Origin: Proteles cristata cristata
Lineage: Eukaryota > Chordata > Mammalia > Carnivora > Hyaenidae
DNA: 64,000 bases
NCBI GenBank assembly: GCA_017311185.1
Contig: JAESUZ010005469.1
Coordinates: forward strand, 62,001 to 126,000
Direction: 5' to 3'
The notes beneath the pieces are model-generated. The model did no database searches. It was not told the origin of the DNA and worked only from the letters and a program-made list of their open reading frames with translations. The position numbers and the translations under genes are program-made. Positions 62,115-64,000 of this stretch are shown one piece after another. The stretch's first letter is position 1. The number at the start of each line of letters is the position of its first letter.

Positions 62115-62372
62115 TGGGGAACCTGGGTGGCTAAGTCGGTTAAGCGTCCGACTTTCGCTTGGGTCATGATCTCGCGGTTCGTGGGTTCGAGCCCCGCGTC
62201 GGGCTCTGTGCTGACTGCCAGCTCAGAGCCTGGAGCCTGTTTCAGTCTGTGACTCCCTCTCTCTCTGACCCTCCCCTGTTCACGCTGTCTCTCTCTCTCT
62301 CCTAGAAATAAATAAAACATTTAAAAAAAATTAAAAAACAATGTATATGATCTCCACAAAGAAAATTAAAAA
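62115..62372 (+). mobile_element. Can-SINE, young subfamily, with extra 3' segment inside its target-site duplication
   Basis: It carries all subfamily markers (GACTTTCGCTTGGGTCATGA, CTGACTGCCAGCTCAGAGCC, CTAGAAATAAATAAAACATTT). The exact duplication AAAAATCTTATTCTC is at 62100-62114 and 62373-62387. Between the usual SINE tail (ending about 62327) and the right duplication lie about 45 bp of non-SINE sequence (ACAATGTATATGATCTCCAC and on) and a second A-run. Confidence 0.9.
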
Positions 62373-63244
62373 AAAAATCTTATTCTCCCCGTTGCCTTGT
62401 ATTACTTTTGCCAGAGTGAATATGCACAAGAAATATTTCATATTGCTCTTAATATGACCACTTTTAAAAGTATAAGTAAAACGAAATGTCAAATGACACT
62501 CTGCCTCACCTCAGAGCATAATGAGGGTAGATGTGGCAATAGCAACTCAGCTCCAACCAACCGTTTTCCTAGGAATGAATGTGGGCCACCACTGCCACTG
62601 CTGCTGATTTTTCAAAAGAAGGAATTAGGACTTCTAAGGGAAATCTCCTAATTTTAAAATGTTGGCCAGACTCAGTTTATGGCTCCTGTGTTTTGAGAAC
62701 ATGGTTATGGGAGTTGTAAACACCTACAAATTTTCTAGGGAAATTTTGAAATATGTATCAAAGCACATAAAAATGTATCAAGTCTTTGGCTTAGCATCAT
62801 TCTAGTCATGCTGAGGGTTAATACAGAAATATATCCATGATAAATTGTTAAACGAGAAAAACAAGTTACCAATGAATATACTATATAGAGACAGATTTCA
62901 CCAAACTTTAAAATGTTTTTTAGTGTTATTTCTGAGTGGAAACATTATATGTGAATTATTTTCTTCATATTTATTTGAATTAATAAATTTTGATTAAATT
63001 TAAATTTTATTAAAATAATACATTTTACAATTAACACATAACTAAAAGTTTTTCAAAATGTAAATTTTTCTTTGAATAAAAGGAATAAAAGTTAAATATA
63101 AAATATATAAAATTTTCCGGTTAGAGTGGAGAAATATAAATGAAAGTCTTTCTATAATCTCATCCCTTACAGTTCACTAGTGGTAACTTTGCGCTATACT
63201 ACTCAGACGTTAAAAAGAAAAGGAAAACCACTGTAATTCTGCCC

Positions 63245-63870
63245 TTTAATCTGCTTTTTAAAATAGGCTTCATTTTCTAGAACAGTTTTATACTTACAGA
63301 AAATCTAAGCAGACGCTACAGAGAGTCCTATACCTCCCATTCCTACTCATCCAAGCCTCCATTATTAACATCTAAAATTAGGTACATTTGTTACAAGTAA
63401 TGAACCAATATCCACATATTACTTTTAGCTGAAGTCTGTAACATTTTCGGATCTCCATAGTTTGTACATAACATCCTTTTTCTGTTCCAGGATCCCGTCC
63501 ACAATATATTACATTCACTTATGCCAGCGACTCTTGGCTGTGACAGTTTTTCAGACTTTCTTTACTTTTAATAACACTGATAGCTTTGATGAGTAGAATG
63601 AAAAGCAGGGCACTGTAGGATATCCCTCTACTGGAATCTGTCTAAATTTTTCTCATGATTAGACTGGGGTTATGAGTTCAGAGAAGGAAGATCATAGAAG
63701 TAAAGTATTTCATTATATCATATCAAAGGCACATAGTATCAACATGGTTTGACTAACTGATGTTGACCTTGATCACCTAGATAAAGTAGCATTTGTCAGA
63801 CTACTCCACTGTAAAGTTACCCTCTTGTCCCCCATCCATACTATACCAAGTGTGCTCTTAAAACTTAATA
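63245..63870 (-). mobile_element. Old L1 fragment, untranslated region
   Basis: TTCTAGAACAGTTTTATACT, GGTACATTTGTTACAAGTAA TGAACCAATATC, TTTTTCTCATGATTAGACTG and TTTGTCAGACTACTCCACTG follow the order of an old mammalian L1 untranslated region read in antisense. It ends about 90 bp before the edge exon's donor. Confidence 0.65.
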
Positions 63871-63960
63871 ATTATATAAATATATTTCTTATAATATATA
63901 TGAGAAATGTATATATCTTTACTTTCATTATCCTTTTCAACTGCTGCATTGAAGGCTTAC

Positions 63961-64000
63961 CAAAATGAAGACAATCAGTCCCCTTGTCTGAGGAAGTTCA
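63961..64000 (-). CDS. CNTLN: CNTLN (centlein) exon, partial, cut by right edge
   Basis: This is the most upstream piece of the gene in the window. Reading the minus strand, the sequence ends in TTTTG followed by a strong donor GTAAGC (intron starts at 63960). The frame that joins in phase 0 to the next exon is open for all 13 complete codons (ELPQTRGLIVFIL). Only 40 bp are visible, so an open frame is weak evidence. The call rests mainly on the donor and its position before a certain exon. The true 5' end is outside the window, and it could be a chance donor. Confidence 0.5.

Larger units (their letters stand above)
60149..63960 (-). other. CNTLN: CNTLN intron, 3.8 kb
   Basis: It holds one young SINE with an extra 3' segment (62115-62372) and an old L1 fragment (about 63245-63870). 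The stretch 60149-62099 is AT-rich, and I recognise no repeat or gene in it. Confidence 0.7.

Noticed and set aside
62120..62200. tRNA genes suggested by A-box and B-box motifs in many places
   Set aside because: All sit at the head of SINEs, lack a proper acceptor-stem pairing in context, and are followed by SINE body and tail.
1..64000. CRISPR arrays, operons, prophage or toxin systems
   Set aside because: Spliced exons, SINEs, L1s and LTRs show mammalian nuclear DNA. The regular direct repeats seen are microsatellites or target-site duplications.

Overview
This is vertebrate nuclear DNA from a carnivore, almost certainly a felid. It is AT-rich and mostly non-coding, with short exons bounded by GT/AG splice sites and a dense load of tRNA-derived Can-SINEs whose head (tRNA A-box and B-box, then a CT-rich stretch and an AATAAA-containing tail) is the felid form. 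No bacterial, plasmid or phage gene organisation is present.

The only protein-coding gene I can support lies on the minus strand and is CNTLN (centlein), a large coiled-coil centrosomal protein. Eleven consecutive internal exons, about 1.8 kb of coding sequence or 604 codons, run from the right edge (63961-64000, cut by the window) to 2946-3169. Every donor is GT, every acceptor is AG, and the codon phase of each exon end matches the next exon start, so the chain is self-consistent. The first exons, promoter, stop codon and 3' UTR lie outside the window.

The rest is intron, filled with transposable elements of several ages. From left to right: 0.3-2.2 kb holds an LTR remnant, a second LTR remnant and old L1 pieces. 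About 5.3-7.3 kb is an old L1. About 10-12.5 kb holds LTRs and SINEs in what looks like a MER5A-type element. About 12.5-19.3 kb is a decayed LTR-internal-LTR retroviral copy broken by four SINEs and one L1 with a perfect 17-bp target-site duplication. 26-30 kb holds MaLR and old L1 material plus microsatellites. 30.4-37.7 kb is a very dense SINE cluster with inverted and composite copies. 38.3-39.5 kb is a Tigger DNA transposon remnant. 40-46 kb is old L1. 50.3-51.0 kb is a young 5'-truncated L1. 54.9-56.5 kb holds two LTRs. 62.1-62.4 kb is a SINE that appears to carry a short 3'-transduced segment.

The most notable points are four near-identical SINE copies of one apparently young subfamily, the apparent 3' transduction, a 79-bp intron among multi-kilobase introns, and inverted SINEs flanking the 101-bp CNTLN exon. 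I found no new biological system. The window is best described as the middle of an ordinary gene with an instructive transposon history. Repeat family names and the CNTLN name come from recognition without a database search.
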